NCBI GenBank assembly: GCA_038125725.1
Contig: JAYPEK010000038.1
Coordinates: forward strand, 1-35,641
Source of the DNA: TMED8 sp038125725
GTDB lineage: Bacteria > Pseudomonadota > Alphaproteobacteria > Rhodospirillales > Casp-alpha2
Direction of reading: 5' to 3'
DNA length: 35,641 nucleotides
Each line of letters opens with the position of its first letter. The stretch's first letter is position 1. The notes under the pieces are model-generated. The model did no database searches, was not told where the DNA came from, and was given only the letters and a program-made list of their open reading frames with translations. Shown in pieces: positions 35,636 to 35,641 of the stretch. The position numbers and the translations under genes were made by a program.

Positions 35636-35641
35636 CGGAGG

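Overview
The window is gene-dense, high-GC chromosomal DNA from an alphaproteobacterium, most likely Rhodospirillales or a near relative. I base this on gene content: the lipid A cluster pmbA / msbA-like ABC transporter / DUF374 acyltransferase / waaA / lpxK, a SAM-II riboswitch in front of metZ (a class found mainly in alphaproteobacteria), DUF3422, and translationally coupled operons with ATGA, GTGA and TAGTG junctions. I see no insertion sequence, prophage module, CRISPR array, tRNA or rRNA. No gene-free stretch exceeds about 290 bases.

Layout. Bases 1-3308 (+): the 3' part of xseA, an M23 endopeptidase and a class-III aminotransferase, tightly packed. 3321-4061 (-): an exported dienelactone-hydrolase-like enzyme. 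4192-11315 (-): an envelope block of pmbA/tldE, an MsbA-like exporter, a DUF374 acyltransferase, waaA, lpxK and a late lipid A acyltransferase. 11538-16250 (+): two-subunit 2-oxoglutarate:ferredoxin oxidoreductase (korA, korB), an adrenodoxin-reductase-type ferredoxin-NADP reductase and a rhodanese domain, closed by a bidirectional terminator. 16336-20447 (-): groEL, groES, a bicupin and metZ. The metZ leader carries a promoter, a SAM-II aptamer and an intrinsic terminator. 20695-24375: a tandem-rhodanese sulfurtransferase, DUF3422 and tldD. 24386-29781: an unrecognised proline/alanine-rich protein, nadE, cysS, a formyltransferase-fold protein and a small unknown protein. 29873-32784: a PAS-PAS-GGDEF-EAL protein with a degenerate histidine-kinase dimerisation segment, facing a small protein whose C-terminus resembles the FliM CheY-binding peptide. 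32913-35635 (+): cimA with a promoter and a candidate Ile-rich leader peptide, trmJ, and a 52-residue ORF resembling the first membrane helix of an MFS transporter.

How the genes work together. Lipid A assembly (Kdo transfer, 4'-kinase, acylation, flipping) is encoded as one minus-strand run. KorAB plus the reductase could move electrons between 2-oxoglutarate, ferredoxin and NADP(H). Both subunits of the TldD/TldE protease are present but about 11.6 kb apart. Sulfur and amino-acid metabolism appear twice, with metZ under SAM control and cimA with possible Ile-sensing control. The signals most worth a second look are the cimA leader (32950-33069), the metZ SAM-II/terminator leader, and the c-di-GMP protein with Tyr in place of the H-box His and an Asn at a GGDEF metal position.
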